Below, piece after piece: positions 41,739 through 51,248 of a stretch of DNA of 64,000 nucleotides. Origin of the DNA: Enterobacter sp. JUb54 (lineage in GTDB: Bacteria > Pseudomonadota > Gammaproteobacteria > Enterobacterales > Enterobacteriaceae); the NCBI RefSeq assembly GCF_014298075.1, contig NZ_CP060418.1, positions 5,146,001 through 5,210,000 on the forward strand, given 5' to 3'. The notes beneath the pieces were generated by a model that saw only the letters and a list, made by a program, of their open reading frames with translations, was not told where the DNA came from and did not search any database. Each line of letters begins with the position of its first letter. The first letter of the stretch is position 1. The position numbers and the translations under genes are program-made.

Positions 41739-42506
41739 ATGTCGACGACCTCAACCTTCTCTTTTCAGCACCGCGCTCTGGTGCCGTTTGCCCATGATTA
41801 CGCCCACGGCGATAGCGAACCGTGGCATCAGCATGACTGCGCCCAGCTGCTGCATATCCTCTGCGGCGTGGTACGAGTCGATACGCCGGTGGGCTACTGG
41901 GTGGTACCGCCCGGACGCGGCGTCTGGCTACCGGCGGGGACGCCCCATGCGTTGCGGATCACCGGTAAAGTCGCGGCCCGAACGCTGTTTATCGATCCCC
42001 TGGCGCGAGCCGATCTCCCGTCCACGTGCCAGATCGTGCAGATCACCCCGCTGCTGCGTGAACTGATCGTCAGTTCGCTGGCGCTGGGCGAGCGTTATGA
42101 ACCCGGCAGCCGTGACGAACGGATATATGAATTAATTCTCGATGAGATCCGCGGCATGACGGTGCTGCCGTTTGGCCTCGTGGAGCCTCAGAGCGAGGCC
42201 CTGCGCCGTTTGTGTCAGAAGGTCCGCGAGATGCCGGGGGAAGCCTGGAGCAGCCAGCAGGCGGCGAAAGAGAGCAACATGAGCGAACGAACGCTGAACC
42301 GCCACTTTCAGCAGCAGACCACGCTGACCTGGAGTGAATGGGTGCGCCGGGCGAAGCTAATGGAAGCGCTGGTTCGCCTGGCGCAGGGGCAGTCGGTGTT
42401 ACGCGTGGCGCTGGATCTGGGCTATGGCAGCCACAGTGCCTTCAGCGCCATGTTTCGTCGGGTAATGGGCGTCGCCCCCAGCGACTATTTCCGCCCGCCG
42501 GCGTGA
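41739..42506 (+). CDS. AraC-family regulator, NimR-like
   Basis: A 255-residue regulator with an N-terminal cupin sensor (about residues 15-90, PWHQHDCAQLLHILCGV) and a C-terminal pair of helix-turn-helices (about 150-255, SSQQAAKESNMSERTLNRHF and VLRVALDLGYGSHSAFSAMF). It resembles E. coli NimR (YeaM), a repressor of a drug exporter, but no exporter gene is next to it. It converges with the 2-isopropylmalate synthase gene and overlaps it by 22 bp. E. coli has nothing between luxS and emrB, so both genes are an insertion. Confidence 0.85.
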   Translation: MSTTSTFSFQHRALVPFAHDYAHGDSEPWHQHDCAQLLHILCGVVRVDTPVGYWVVPPGRGVWLPAGTPHALRITGKVAARTLFIDPLARADLPSTCQIVQITPLLRELIVSSLALGERYEPGSRDERIYELILDEIRGMTVLPFGLVEPQSEALRRLCQKVREMPGEAWSSQQAAKESNMSERTLNRHFQQQTTLTWSEWVRRAKLMEALVRLAQGQSVLRVALDLGYGSHSAFSAMFRRVMGVAPSDYFRPPA

Positions 42507-44161
42507 TCGCCTGCGCTGAGCGCATTGCACAACGCCTGTAGTGAGGCGCGCGCCACGTCATTATCGATGCCCACGCCCCAGCGGCTGACGCCGTTGGGGA
42601 AGATGCAGCGGATATAGGCCACCGAACGGCTGTCGCTGCGTTCGCCGAGGGTATGCTCATGGTAATCCTTGATCACGAACGGTTGCTTCAGCAACGCGCT
42701 GAGGCCGCTGGCGGCGGCAGAGAGCAGGCCGTTGCCGCGCCCCTGAAGCCGTCGCGTCTCGCCATTGACCCGCAGCGTAGCCTGTAAGGAAAGCTGGCCG
42801 TCCTGCTGGCTGTCGCTTTGATAGTCCAGCAGCATCAGCGGCGATCCCTCGAGCAGCCCGTAACGGGAGCGGAACAGCTGCCACAGCGCATTCTGGGTCA
42901 TCTCTTTACCGTGGCTATCGGTTTCCTGCTGCACGTGGAGGCTGAAATCTTGCTGTAACGCCCGGGGCAGCTTCAGCCCATGATTCTGTTCGATCAGCCA
43001 GGCGCTGCCGCTCTTGCCGGACTGGCTGTTGACGCGGATAACCGCTTCATAGCTACAGCCAATGTCCTGCGGATCGACGGGCAGGTAGGGCATTTCCCAG
43101 TGCTCGCCGGGTTTACGGGCATCGAATCCTTTCTTAATGGCGTCCTGATGCGAACCGGAGAAGGCGGTGTAGGCGAGACTGCCGGCCCACGGATGGCGCG
43201 GATGCACCGGCAGCTGATTACAATGCTCGACCACTTCCACCACCCGGTTCATCTCCGGGAAGGTAAGCTGCGGGGCAATGCCCTGGCTGTAGAGATTCAT
43301 CGCCAGCGTGACCAGGCAGACGTTACCGGTGCGCTCGCCGTTACCGAACAGACAGCCTTCGACGCGGTCCGCCCCGGCCATCACCGCCAGCTCGGCGCTG
43401 GCAACGCCGGTCCCGCGGTCGTTATGGGGGTGAACGCTGATGCAGACCTCGGCGCGACGGGAGAAGTGGCGGCAGAAATACTCGATCTGGTCGGCGTAAA
43501 CGTTCGGGGTATTGACCTCGACGGTGGCGGGCAGGTTGATGATCATCGGCCGTTCCGCGCAGGGCTGCCAGATCTCCGCCACCGCTTCACAGATTTCCAG
43601 CGCAAAGTCGGCTTCGGTAAAGCAGAAGGTTTCCGGCGAATATTCATATTGCCAGCGGGTGTCCGGCTGCGCTTCGCACTGCTCGCGGATCAGGCGGGTG
43701 GCACGGGTGGCGAGGGCCACCACCTGCGCTTTATCCATGCCAAATACCAGCTTGCGGAACAGCGGCGCGGTGGCGTTATACAGATGGACGGTGGCGCGAT
43801 GGGCGCCGCGCAGCGATTCAAAGGTCCGCAGGATCAGGTCTTCACGCGCCTGGGTCAGGACCTGGATCGTGACATCCTGCGGAATACGTTGTTCGTCGAT
43901 CAGCTGGCGGACGAAGTTGAAATCGGTCTGCGAAGCCGACGGAAACGCCACTTCAATTTCTTTAAATCCGCACTCCAGCAGCAGATTCCAGAACTGCAGT
44001 TTGCGGGCGCCGTCCATCGGTTCGGCCAGCGCCTGGTTGCCGTCGCGCAGGTCGGTGGACAGCCAGCGCGGCGCGCGGGTGATGGGGTTGTCCGGCCAGC
44101 GGCGGTCGGGCAGGGAAATCGGCGGCCAGGGACGATATTTTTCGCCAGGGTTTGTCAGCAT
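42485..44161 (-). CDS. leuA: 2-isopropylmalate synthase, long (actinobacterial) type
   Basis: A 558-residue DRE-TIM metallolyase of the LeuA type 2 group (STDLRDGNQALAEP near residues 36-49, HPHNDRGTG near 247-255). The C-terminal 130 residues look like the regulatory domain that binds leucine. It condenses acetyl-CoA with 2-oxoisovalerate in leucine synthesis. The enterobacterial leuABCD operon has its own shorter, distinct LeuA, so this may be a second copy or serve a related side pathway. The ATG at 44161 has AAGGAG upstream. No leucine-rich leader peptide is visible before it. Confidence 0.88.
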   Translation of the reverse strand: MLTNPGEKYRPWPPISLPDRRWPDNPITRAPRWLSTDLRDGNQALAEPMDGARKLQFWNLLLECGFKEIEVAFPSASQTDFNFVRQLIDEQRIPQDVTIQVLTQAREDLILRTFESLRGAHRATVHLYNATAPLFRKLVFGMDKAQVVALATRATRLIREQCEAQPDTRWQYEYSPETFCFTEADFALEICEAVAEIWQPCAERPMIINLPATVEVNTPNVYADQIEYFCRHFSRRAEVCISVHPHNDRGTGVASAELAVMAGADRVEGCLFGNGERTGNVCLVTLAMNLYSQGIAPQLTFPEMNRVVEVVEHCNQLPVHPRHPWAGSLAYTAFSGSHQDAIKKGFDARKPGEHWEMPYLPVDPQDIGCSYEAVIRVNSQSGKSGSAWLIEQNHGLKLPRALQQDFSLHVQQETDSHGKEMTQNALWQLFRSRYGLLEGSPLMLLDYQSDSQQDGQLSLQATLRVNGETRRLQGRGNGLLSAAASGLSALLKQPFVIKDYHEHTLGERSDSRSVAYIRCIFPNGVSRWGVGIDNDVARASLQALCNALSAGDHAGGRK

Positions 44162-44224
44162 GATGCTCTCCTTGTGTCGGTTCTTTATCCTGCAGAAACA
44201 CCGGGAAGGGCGCTTTATCAAAGC

Positions 44225-44250
44225 GGACAGAAACTAGCGAGAACTGGACA
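44225..44250. promoter_or_regulatory. Candidate AraC-type operator upstream of leuA
   Basis: GGACA occurs at 44225-44229 and 44246-44250, 21 bp apart, in the region where the leuA promoter should lie. Direct repeats two helical turns apart are usual for AraC-family regulators, and one is encoded next to leuA. The motif is short, so chance is possible. Confidence 0.3.
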
Positions 44251-44276
44251 ATGTGGCTTTATCGCGCGCCATAAAA

Positions 44277-44298
44277 AAAGGGATCCGCAGATCCCTTT
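44277..44298 (-). terminator. emrB terminator
   Basis: GGGATC (44280-44285) and GATCCC (44290-44295) around CGCA, extended by A/T pairs. On the minus strand a run of seven T follows directly, an intrinsic terminator 19 bases after emrB. It separates emrB from the leuA promoter. Confidence 0.9.
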
Positions 44299-44317
44299 TG
44301 ATGACAGATGTTGGCCG

Positions 44318-45856
44318 CTAATGCGCGCCACCACCGCCGCCGCCGGCGCTAAACGGCGGTTTCGCAAACCACACCAGACCGAGCAGGAGGATAAAGATCG
44401 CCGCCGAGAACCAGAAAATTTCGTTGGCGGAAATAATCAGCCCCTGGTTGGTGATCTGCTGGGCTATCCAGCCTGATGCCTGCTGTTGGCTTAACCCAAG
44501 TCCCTGCAGCTGATCGTACATCTGCTGGGCGTTGGGGTTATATGGCGTCACCGATTCGGTAAGCTGCGCATGGTGCAGCGCCTCGCGGTTGGTCCACATG
44601 GTGGTGGTGATCGAGGTTCCGATTGACCCCGCCAGCGTACGGGTGAAGTTCGACAGGCTCGATGCCGCCGCCAGCCGCTCCGGCGGCAGGCCGGACAACG
44701 TGATGGTGGTCAGTGGCATAAAGAAGCAGGCCACCGCAAAGCCCTGGATAAACTGCGGCCAGGCCGATGCGCCGAAGTCCATCCCGGGCTCGAAGGTCCA
44801 CGCGCGCCAGTAGAAGCAGACTGCGTACATGATAAAGCTGAAGGTCACCAGCCGGCGCATATCCAGCTTATGGGCGAAGCGGCCGATAATCGGCGACAGG
44901 ATGACCGGGATAATCCCTACCGGCGCGGAGGCCAGCCCTGCCCAGGTGGCGGTATAACCGTAGACCTCCTGCAGCAGCTGCGGCAGCAGCACGATGGCGC
45001 CGAAGTAGAGCATGTAGGCGAGACTGATACACAGGCAGCCGATGGTGAAGTTTCTCGATTTAAAGAGCGAGAGATCCACTATCGGGTTGTCGTCGGTCAG
45101 CTCCCAGACAATCAGGAAGCTGATGGCGACCACCGCCACAATCGTCAGAATGATAATCTCGTTTGAGGCGAACCAGTCCAGCTCCTTGCCGCGGTCGAGC
45201 ATCACCTGCAGGCTACCGATACCAATCACCAGCAGCGCCAGACCCACGCCGTCAATCCGCCGCTGTTCGGTTCTGGTTTCGCGGCTACGCAGCGTCTGCA
45301 GCGTCATGACGACCACCGCGACGCCAATCGGGACGTTGATAAAGAATATCCAGCCCCAGTGGTAGTTATCGCTGATGTAGCCGCCGAGAATTGGCCCGCA
45401 GATTGGCGCGACGATCACCGTCATCGACCACAGCGCCAGCGCAATGGAGCGTTTTGCCGGCGGGTAGTTGCTGAGCAGCAGACTTTGCGAAAGCGGAATC
45501 AGCGGACCGGCGACGATCCCCTGAATAACGCGAAAGAAAATCAGCATCGACAGGCTGTTGGACATCCCGCAGGCCCAGGAGGCGATAGCAAATGCCACCG
45601 TAGACCACATGAACAGCTTTACTTCCCCGACGCGCTTGGCCAGCCAGCCGGTGATCGGAATGGAGATCGCGTTCGCCACCCCGAACGAGGTAATCACCCA
45701 GGTTCCCTGGCTCAACGATGAACCGAGATTACCGGCAATGGTTGGAATTGCCACGTTGGCGATGGTGGAGTCCAGCACCTGCATGAAGGTCGCAAGCGAC
45801 AGCGCAATGGTCATGATGACCAGTTGCGCGCCTTCCAGCGGTTTTTGCTGTTGCAT
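44318..45856 (-). CDS. emrB: EmrB, multidrug exporter (DHA2 MFS)
   Basis: A 512-residue membrane transporter with 14 predicted segments, the same length as E. coli EmrB. It works with EmrA and TolC to expel hydrophobic compounds such as CCCP and nalidixic acid. Motif LDSTIANVAIPTIAGNLG is near residues 25-42 and the antiporter motif GPILGGYISD near 150. The C-terminus ends in a glycine-rich stretch (SAGGGGGGAH). The ATG at 45856 matches E. coli; a GTG three codons upstream is possible. The gene is 15 bases after emrA. Confidence 0.96.
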   Translation of the reverse strand: MQQQKPLEGAQLVIMTIALSLATFMQVLDSTIANVAIPTIAGNLGSSLSQGTWVITSFGVANAISIPITGWLAKRVGEVKLFMWSTVAFAIASWACGMSNSLSMLIFFRVIQGIVAGPLIPLSQSLLLSNYPPAKRSIALALWSMTVIVAPICGPILGGYISDNYHWGWIFFINVPIGVAVVVMTLQTLRSRETRTEQRRIDGVGLALLVIGIGSLQVMLDRGKELDWFASNEIIILTIVAVVAISFLIVWELTDDNPIVDLSLFKSRNFTIGCLCISLAYMLYFGAIVLLPQLLQEVYGYTATWAGLASAPVGIIPVILSPIIGRFAHKLDMRRLVTFSFIMYAVCFYWRAWTFEPGMDFGASAWPQFIQGFAVACFFMPLTTITLSGLPPERLAAASSLSNFTRTLAGSIGTSITTTMWTNREALHHAQLTESVTPYNPNAQQMYDQLQGLGLSQQQASGWIAQQITNQGLIISANEIFWFSAAIFILLLGLVWFAKPPFSAGGGGGGAH

Positions 45857-45871
45857 TACGCTCACCCCGAA

Positions 45872-47044
45872 TTATCCCGCGTTCGCCTGGATGATACCGT
45901 CGATCAGTTTGTTCACCGGCGCCAGGCCGATTTCACGGGCGTTACTTTCATAAACCGGAGATTTACGGGTCTGGTTCGACAGCATCTCGCCGCCGCGGTC
46001 GGTGGTGTTGACCTCAACCAGCGTGGAGAGACCAATGCGCAGCGGGTGTTCCGCCAGCTGTTTGGCATCCAGCTCGATACGTACCGGCAGACGCTGGACG
46101 ACTTTGATCCAGTTCCCGGTGGCGTTCTGCGCCGGCAGCAGTGAGAACGCGCTACCGGTGCCCATATCCAGCCCGATGACCTTGCCGGTGTATTTCACGT
46201 CATCGCCATAGATGTCGCTGATGACGGTGGCTTGCTGGCCGATGCGCATATGCGCCAGCTGGGTCTCTTTAAAGTTAGCGTCGATCCACAGATTGGTCGC
46301 AGGTACTACGGCCATCAGCGGCGTAGTCGGGCTGATTTGCGCCCCCGGCTGTACGGAACGACGAGAAACATAACCGCTGATAGGGCTGACGATCTGTGTA
46401 CGTTGCAGCGCAAGCCAGGCGTTACGGACGTCAGTTGCCGCCTGGAGAACCGCAGGCTGTTGTTCCAGGCGGGTGCCCAGTACGATGGCCTGGTTGGCGT
46501 TGAATTGCTGGATAGCGACGTCCAGTTCAGCTTGTGCGCTGGCGACGGTATCGCGGGAGTGCTGCAGCTCTTCACGGCCAATCAGGTTGGCGGCGCCCAG
46601 CGGGATTCGACGGTTAAGGTCAGCCTGTGCCTGAGACAGCGCGGTTTTCTTAACGTCGATACTGGCCTGTAGCTGCTTGCTGTTGATCATCTGCTGGCGG
46701 GTCTGACGCACGCTGGCGGCCAGCTGAGTTTGCGCTTTTTCAAAGGCTTGTTGGGCGTCGGTCTGGTCAAGGGTGACCAGGGTATCGCCTTTTTGCACGA
46801 AATCGGTGTTGTCGGCCCAGACTTTCGTCACGCTGCCGGACACCTGCGCCATGATTTGAACCTGGTTCCCTGCCACGTATGCATCATCGGTTTCTTCATA
46901 ATGACGCAGTACCAAAAACCAATAAATACCGTATGCCACGGCAACAATAATAAAGAGCAATGTCAGCAATAAAAGGGCACCCTTGCGCTTGCCTTTCTTG
47001 CTGTTCGGTTGCTGCGGGATTGGGCTCTCCGCATTTGCGCTCAT
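45872..47044 (-). CDS. emrA: EmrA, membrane-fusion protein
   Basis: A 390-residue periplasmic adaptor, the same length as E. coli EmrA. It has one N-terminal membrane anchor (LLLLTLLFIIVAVAYGIYWF), a lipoyl/barrel-sandwich part (about residues 58-95 and 205-240), and a long coiled-coil hairpin between them. It connects EmrB with TolC. The ATG at 47044 has a GAGAAT ribosome site. A very long hairpin lies between it and mprA. Confidence 0.96.
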   Translation of the reverse strand: MSANAESPIPQQPNSKKGKRKGALLLLTLLFIIVAVAYGIYWFLVLRHYEETDDAYVAGNQVQIMAQVSGSVTKVWADNTDFVQKGDTLVTLDQTDAQQAFEKAQTQLAASVRQTRQQMINSKQLQASIDVKKTALSQAQADLNRRIPLGAANLIGREELQHSRDTVASAQAELDVAIQQFNANQAIVLGTRLEQQPAVLQAATDVRNAWLALQRTQIVSPISGYVSRRSVQPGAQISPTTPLMAVVPATNLWIDANFKETQLAHMRIGQQATVISDIYGDDVKYTGKVIGLDMGTGSAFSLLPAQNATGNWIKVVQRLPVRIELDAKQLAEHPLRIGLSTLVEVNTTDRGGEMLSNQTRKSPVYESNAREIGLAPVNKLIDGIIQANAG

Positions 47045-47095
47045 GTTATTCTCCACGATCTTATTATTTCACATCGGCTGAGCCGACCTGTTTAT

Positions 47096-47135
47096 CAGAC
47101 AGGCCAGCAGATAATCTGCTGGCCTGTCTGTTTTT
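47096..47135. other. 17-bp perfect hairpin between mprA and emrA
   Basis: CAGACAGGCCAGCAGAT (47096-47112) is mirrored by ATCTGCTGGCCTGTCTG (47114-47130) around one base. Five T follow on the + strand (47131-47135), so it has terminator form for + strand transcription, where no gene is seen. On the minus strand it sits inside the emrRAB transcript, 40 bases after mprA, and could reduce expression of emrAB or protect the mprA mRNA. Confidence 0.75.
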
Positions 47136-47174
47136 CCTTGTCAATCCAGAAAAATTTTTGAGCGGTTCCCGCGC

Positions 47175-47705
47175 TTAGCGCAGTGACTCCGCAACCACGC
47201 CATCCTCTTCCATCTGGTCAAGGCGACCTAACAGTTTGCGGGTGATGTGTTCGAGCTGATCTTTCTCGCTGGTGCTTAAAGAAGACCAGAGCTGATGCAG
47301 GCAGTTGTGCTGCGGCGGTAAGACTTCGCGTAAAAACTGATGACCTTTATCGGTCAGTTGCAGATGCAGGCAGCGGCGATCGTTATCGCTTTCACGGCGT
47401 TCAATCCAGCCGCGCTTTTCCAGTTCATCGGCAATACGCGTGGCGTTGGTACGTGAAGAACCCAGCGCACAGCTCAGCTCGGAAGGCTGAATGCTGTGGT
47501 TTTCCTGAGACTCAAGGGTTATCAACGCCATAAATAATGTCTCGTTAATTCCCTGCGCTTTCAGCATCTTATTACGATTTTCCAACAACTTACCTTGCAT
47601 GTGCATGCAGAGGCGAGTGAGTAAAATCTCCTGGAAGGGGAAATCTTCGTGGCGGCTGGCGCGGAACTTGAGCATTTGCTCAATGGGAGTAAACGAACTA
47701 TCCAT
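47175..47705 (-). CDS. mprA: MprA (EmrR), MarR-family repressor
   Basis: A 176-residue MarR-type regulator, the same length as E. coli MprA. The winged helix is at about residues 50-125 ([20 protein letters not shown] and [19 protein letters not shown]). It represses the emrRAB operon and is released by drug ligands such as CCCP or salicylate. It is the first gene of the operon. The 90 bp upstream are AT-rich and hold its promoter. Confidence 0.96.
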   Translation of the reverse strand: MDSSFTPIEQMLKFRASRHEDFPFQEILLTRLCMHMQGKLLENRNKMLKAQGINETLFMALITLESQENHSIQPSELSCALGSSRTNATRIADELEKRGWIERRESDNDRRCLHLQLTDKGHQFLREVLPPQHNCLHQLWSSLSTSEKDQLEHITRKLLGRLDQMEEDGVVAESLR

Positions 47706-47795
47706 TAGGGTATGACCTCATTAATTACAGCCGATATAATAACTATTGTGACAAATAAATCAAATGAATTATTGACTAAAATTGATACGTTAAAC

Positions 47796-48131
47796 TCAAA
47801 TCAACGTCGTGATTTTCCATGCTATTCCGTAGGCTAACGCGCTGAGCAGCGTCGGAAAAATGATGCTTCGCGTCTTCCAGAACGCCAGCCCCAGCACCGC
47901 AAATCCCACCAGGGTCGGCAGCAACCGCCGGGCGTCGCTGAGGATCTCCGGGACGCTGGAGACGACCAGCAGGGCGCAGATAGAGGCGATACCGATGGTA
48001 TCGAGCAGGACGCTGACCGGACCACGGCGCGTAGGCCGTGCGTTATTCGCCCGCAGGCGTAGGGGCAGGTAGCGGAACAGATAGTTCACGCAGCCGACCA
48101 CGATGCCGATAATCAGGACGTCACTGTTCAT
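47796..48131 (-). CDS. ygaH: YgaH, AzlD-type amino-acid exporter subunit
   Basis: A 111-residue membrane protein with four hydrophobic segments, the same length as E. coli YgaH. It is the small partner of YgaZ in an exporter of L-valine and L-methionine. Its start lies 11 bases inside the ygaZ end, so the two are coupled. It is last in the operon, before mprA. Confidence 0.93.
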   Translation of the reverse strand: MNSDVLIIGIVVGCVNYLFRYLPLRLRANNARPTRRGPVSVLLDTIGIASICALLVVSSVPEILSDARRLLPTLVGFAVLGLAFWKTRSIIFPTLLSALAYGIAWKITTLI

Positions 48132-48867
48132 CGGGCATCCCCTGAATACTGGCCTGAATCAGCGCGACCAGACAGCCGCAGACGATCCCGGCGAGGATAG
48201 CCGCCGGAATAGAAAACAGAATAATGCCGCCCATCGCACCCACCAGTGCCGCCAGCACGCTGAGGGACTGTTTGCGCTGGAAGGAGGCGAGCAGGAAGCT
48301 CAAAAACAGCGCCGGGAGCATAAAGCCGAGCGCCGCTTCTACCGCCGGATAACCAGCCAGCAGGCCGCTACCGGAGTAAGCCCCGAGCAGCGTGCCGAAT
48401 ACCCAGGATATCCAGGAGGTGAAGGCGATCCCCAGCATCCAGTTTTCGCTCCAGCGACGGTTGTCGCGCACCAGCTTCGCGGTGGCGGCGGCGAAAACCT
48501 CATCCGTCAGACCAAAGGCCCAAAGCGCGGTTTTCCGCTTATCGAGCGCGCGGTGAATGCGGCTACGCAGAGAAGGACCGTACAGGACATGGCGCACATC
48601 CATCGCCATCACGGTAAGGGCGGCCACCCAGAGCGAACTGCCGGCGGCAATCATTGCGGTGATGACAAACTGGCTGGCGCCAGCGTAGATAATGCAGGAA
48701 AAGAACAGGCTTTCCAGCGGCGTAAAGCCGAGTCGGGTGGCATTCAGACCAAAGGCAAAAGCGACAGGAATATAGCTGATCACGATCGGCAGGCTGTCTT
48801 TAATCCCTTCAGAAAGCGTGGCTTCGCTGGCCGTGGAGGCGGGCGTCACTGCGGCGGGTTTTTCCAT
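48121..48867 (-). CDS. ygaZ: YgaZ, AzlC-type amino-acid exporter subunit
   Basis: A 248-residue membrane protein of the AzlC family, close to the 245 of E. coli. Conserved segments are [21 protein letters not shown] and [13 protein letters not shown]. With YgaH it exports branched-chain amino acids; in E. coli it is controlled by Lrp. The gap upstream holds a shortened ERIC element. Confidence 0.93.
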   Translation of the reverse strand: MEKPAAVTPASTASEATLSEGIKDSLPIVISYIPVAFAFGLNATRLGFTPLESLFFSCIIYAGASQFVITAMIAAGSSLWVAALTVMAMDVRHVLYGPSLRSRIHRALDKRKTALWAFGLTDEVFAAATAKLVRDNRRWSENWMLGIAFTSWISWVFGTLLGAYSGSGLLAGYPAVEAALGFMLPALFLSFLLASFQRKQSLSVLAALVGAMGGIILFSIPAAILAGIVCGCLVALIQASIQGMPDEQ

Positions 48868-48948
48868 TTAGCGTTATTTATTGATAACTCACGTGAATGT
48901 CACATGATTGAACAGGTCGGACTACCTTAGCAGAGAGCTGGGTGCATT

Positions 48949-49025
48949 TATACCCTTCATCCTTCAAGTTGTTTGGGTGTTGGCTGTACCCGTTATTCGG
49001 CTCAACGCGAATTTTTTGGGGTATA
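48949..49025. repeat. ERIC element with central deletion
   Basis: A 77-bp unit with terminal TATACCC and GGGTATA. The left end (CTTCATCCTTCAAGTTGTTT, then GGTGTTGGCTG) and right end (CAACGCGAATTTTTTGGGG) follow ERIC in reverse orientation, but the middle of about 50 bp, including the CCCCAGTCACTTAC core, is absent. It lies between ygaZ and proX. Confidence 0.75.
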
Positions 49026-49064
49026 TACCTTGATGGGCGGGGGCAATCGCGTGACGTGACGACA

Positions 49065-49093
49065 GACCCGAAGCGCGTGTGGCGCTCCGGGTC
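49065..49093 (-). terminator. proVWX terminator hairpin
   Basis: GACCCGAAGCGC and GCGCTCCGGGTC pair over 12 positions with one mismatch around GTGTG, starting 11 bases after proX. There is no strong U-run. Confidence 0.6.
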
Positions 49094-49103
49094 AGGATCG
49101 TGA

Positions 49104-50102
49104 TTACTTCTGCGCTGCCAGCGCTTCTTTTACCCAGCCGTCAAACTGCTGCTGGTGGGCTTTGATCCAGCCGTCAACGTGACCCTGGATATCGGCTTCT
49201 GACGAGTGACCTTCATGCATCATCGCGTTTTCGGCGTTAATGTCGCTAATCGGCAGCTTCATGATGCTGAACAGTTTCGCCGCCGCCGGGTTTTTCTCAG
49301 CCCAGGCTTTATTGGCTACGATATGCATGGTGCTGACCGGGAAGCCGTAGTTGGCACCGTTCGCCAGCTTGGTGTCGATATTTTTCTGCACGCCCGGCAG
49401 GGAAGAGAACGGCACCTGCAGCCAGACCACATCTTTACCCGGTTTCAGCACGTCGCTGACCCAGTACGGCGTCCAGGTGTAGTAGATGACCGGTTTCCCT
49501 TCTTTATAGCGGGCGATGGTGTCGGCCATCATCGCCGCGTAGTTCCCCTGATTGTGTACCACCGTCTTGCTCAGACCATAGGCATCAATCTGGTGGTTGA
49601 TCACCGCTTCGCAGCCCCAGCCAGGAGTACAGCCGGTGAGATCGGCTTTGCCATCGCCGTTGGTATCAAACAGTTTGGCGATTTTCGGGTCTTTGAGCTG
49701 ATCGATAGATTTGATGTGGTACTGCTCGGCGGTCTTTTTATCGATCAGGTAGCCCTGTGCCGCACCGTTCACATACACGCCTTCGCGATAGAAGCTTTTG
49801 TCACCGCCAGCGGCGGCGTACATGTCGTCATGCAGCGGCTGCCAGTTAACGGCGGTAAAGGTCGCATCCCCGGAGGCAAGTGAGGTGTAGCCAACGTTAT
49901 AGTCAACTTCGCTCGGCTTATCGACGGTGTAGCCCAGTTTTTCCAGGGCACGGCTGACTAACAGCGTCTGGAAGGTCTCTTCCGAAATGGTGCTCTGGAT
50001 CGGTTTAACGGTGATGCCTTTCCCCGGCAGGTCGGCCGCCCAGGCGGCGCTGGTGGCAAGCAGAGTGGCAAGTGCGGTAGTAATAATCGTGTTATGTCGC
50101 AT
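49104..50102 (-). CDS. proX: ProX, glycine betaine-binding protein
   Basis: A 332-residue periplasmic binding protein with a cleavable signal peptide ([16 protein letters not shown], cut near residue 22). It binds glycine betaine and proline betaine through aromatic residues; Trp-rich segments are visible ([30 protein letters not shown]). It is the last gene of the osmotically induced proU operon. A 9-bp hairpin in the gap before it may set its level. Confidence 0.96.
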   Translation of the reverse strand: MRHNTIITTALATLLATSAAWAADLPGKGITVKPIQSTISEETFQTLLVSRALEKLGYTVDKPSEVDYNVGYTSLASGDATFTAVNWQPLHDDMYAAAGGDKSFYREGVYVNGAAQGYLIDKKTAEQYHIKSIDQLKDPKIAKLFDTNGDGKADLTGCTPGWGCEAVINHQIDAYGLSKTVVHNQGNYAAMMADTIARYKEGKPVIYYTWTPYWVSDVLKPGKDVVWLQVPFSSLPGVQKNIDTKLANGANYGFPVSTMHIVANKAWAEKNPAAAKLFSIMKLPISDINAENAMMHEGHSSEADIQGHVDGWIKAHQQQFDGWVKEALAAQK

Positions 50103-50136
50103 CGTTATTCCTTATTTAAAGAGAGGAAAACTGCAG

Positions 50137-50162
50137 GCCCGGCCGGCGTGATACGGCCGGGC
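50137..50162. repeat. Intercistronic hairpin between proW and proX
   Basis: GCCCGGCCG (50137-50145) and CGGCCGGGC (50154-50162) form a perfect 9-bp stem with an eight-base loop in the 81-bp gap. It is REP-like in composition and probably protects mRNA rather than ends it, as proX is part of the same operon. Confidence 0.65.
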
Positions 50163-50183
50163 AATGAGAAGTTCAATCAGAAG

Positions 50184-51248
50184 TTACTGACGGAAAGGAC
50201 GAGTAATCAGCCCCAGAGGACCGGTCGCGTACCAGCGGCGGTTGCCCCGGCTACGGGAATCGCGGCCTACGGCCTGGGTCAGGCGGTCGAGAATAATCGC
50301 CAGAATGACGATCCCAACGCCGCCGACGCTCGCCAGTCCCATATCAAGACGGCCGATCCCGCGCAGTACCATCTGGCCCAGGCCCCCGACGGCGATCATC
50401 GAGGCGATAACCACCATCGACAGCGCCAGCATCAGGGTCTGGTTAACCCCGGCCATAATGGTCGGCATGGCCAGCGGCAGCTGGACCTTGAACAGCAGCT
50501 GGCGCGGGCTGGCACCGAACGAGCGTGACGCTTCAATCAGGTCGGCAGGCACCTGGTTAATCCCGAGGATCGTCAAACGGACGATCGGCGGCAGGGCGAA
50601 GATAATCGTCACCACCACTCCCGGCACGTTGCCGATACCGAACAGCATGACAATCGGCACCAGGTAGACGAACGCCGGCGTGGTCTGCATGGCATCCAGC
50701 ATGGGGCGGATAATTTTGGCCGCCCGCGGGCTGCGCGCCAGCCAGATCCCCAACGGGAGTCCTATCAGCATACAGAACAGCAGGGCGGTCAGAACCAGCG
50801 CCAGCGTTACCATGGCCTGCGACCAGGCACCGATAGCGCCGATCGCCACCAGGGAAATCAGCGTTGCCACGCCCATGCCGACGCTGGAGATTTGCCAGGC
50901 GATCAGGGCGAACAGCACGATGGCTACCGGTGCCGGCATCCCTAACAGCAGTTGCTGGAAGGCGCTGAGGATATAGTCCACCGGTACGCGGATGCCCTGG
51001 AATACCGGGCGGAAGTGGACCACGATCCAGTCAATCCCGTGGGTGACCCAGCTGTCGAGCGGGATCAGGGTATGGTGGAACGGGTCCATAATATTAAAGT
51101 GTTCCGGCTGCGGCGCGGGTGCGCTATTGAGCCAGTCTGCACCGCCGCCATCGGTCGGTGCGGCTGCCGGCGTGCCCCAGGCATCGGCAGATTGTGCGGC
51201 GCTGTCCGCCGCCGGTGTGGTGTCCCACGGATTCGATTGATCAGCCAT
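50184..51248 (-). CDS. proW: ProW, glycine betaine ABC permease
   Basis: A 354-residue permease, the same length as E. coli ProW. An unusual long N-terminal tail (about 100 residues, Ala/Pro/Asp-rich) precedes the membrane part. The binding-protein-dependent transport domain holds [20 protein letters not shown] (about residues 235-255), which contacts ProV. It overlaps proV by eight bases. Confidence 0.96.
   Translation of the reverse strand: MADQSNPWDTTPAADSAAQSADAWGTPAAAPTDGGGADWLNSAPAPQPEHFNIMDPFHHTLIPLDSWVTHGIDWIVVHFRPVFQGIRVPVDYILSAFQQLLLGMPAPVAIVLFALIAWQISSVGMGVATLISLVAIGAIGAWSQAMVTLALVLTALLFCMLIGLPLGIWLARSPRAAKIIRPMLDAMQTTPAFVYLVPIVMLFGIGNVPGVVVTIIFALPPIVRLTILGINQVPADLIEASRSFGASPRQLLFKVQLPLAMPTIMAGVNQTLMLALSMVVIASMIAVGGLGQMVLRGIGRLDMGLASVGGVGIVILAIILDRLTQAVGRDSRSRGNRRWYATGPLGLITRPFRQ

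Noticed and set aside
44162-44276. Leucine-rich leader peptide or attenuator for leuA
   Set aside because: I looked for a short frame with consecutive Leu codons and a paired terminator in this leader and found neither.
42980-44476. 498-codon + strand frame opposite leuA
   Set aside because: Shadow of the leuA frame; no recognisable domain and no ribosome site.
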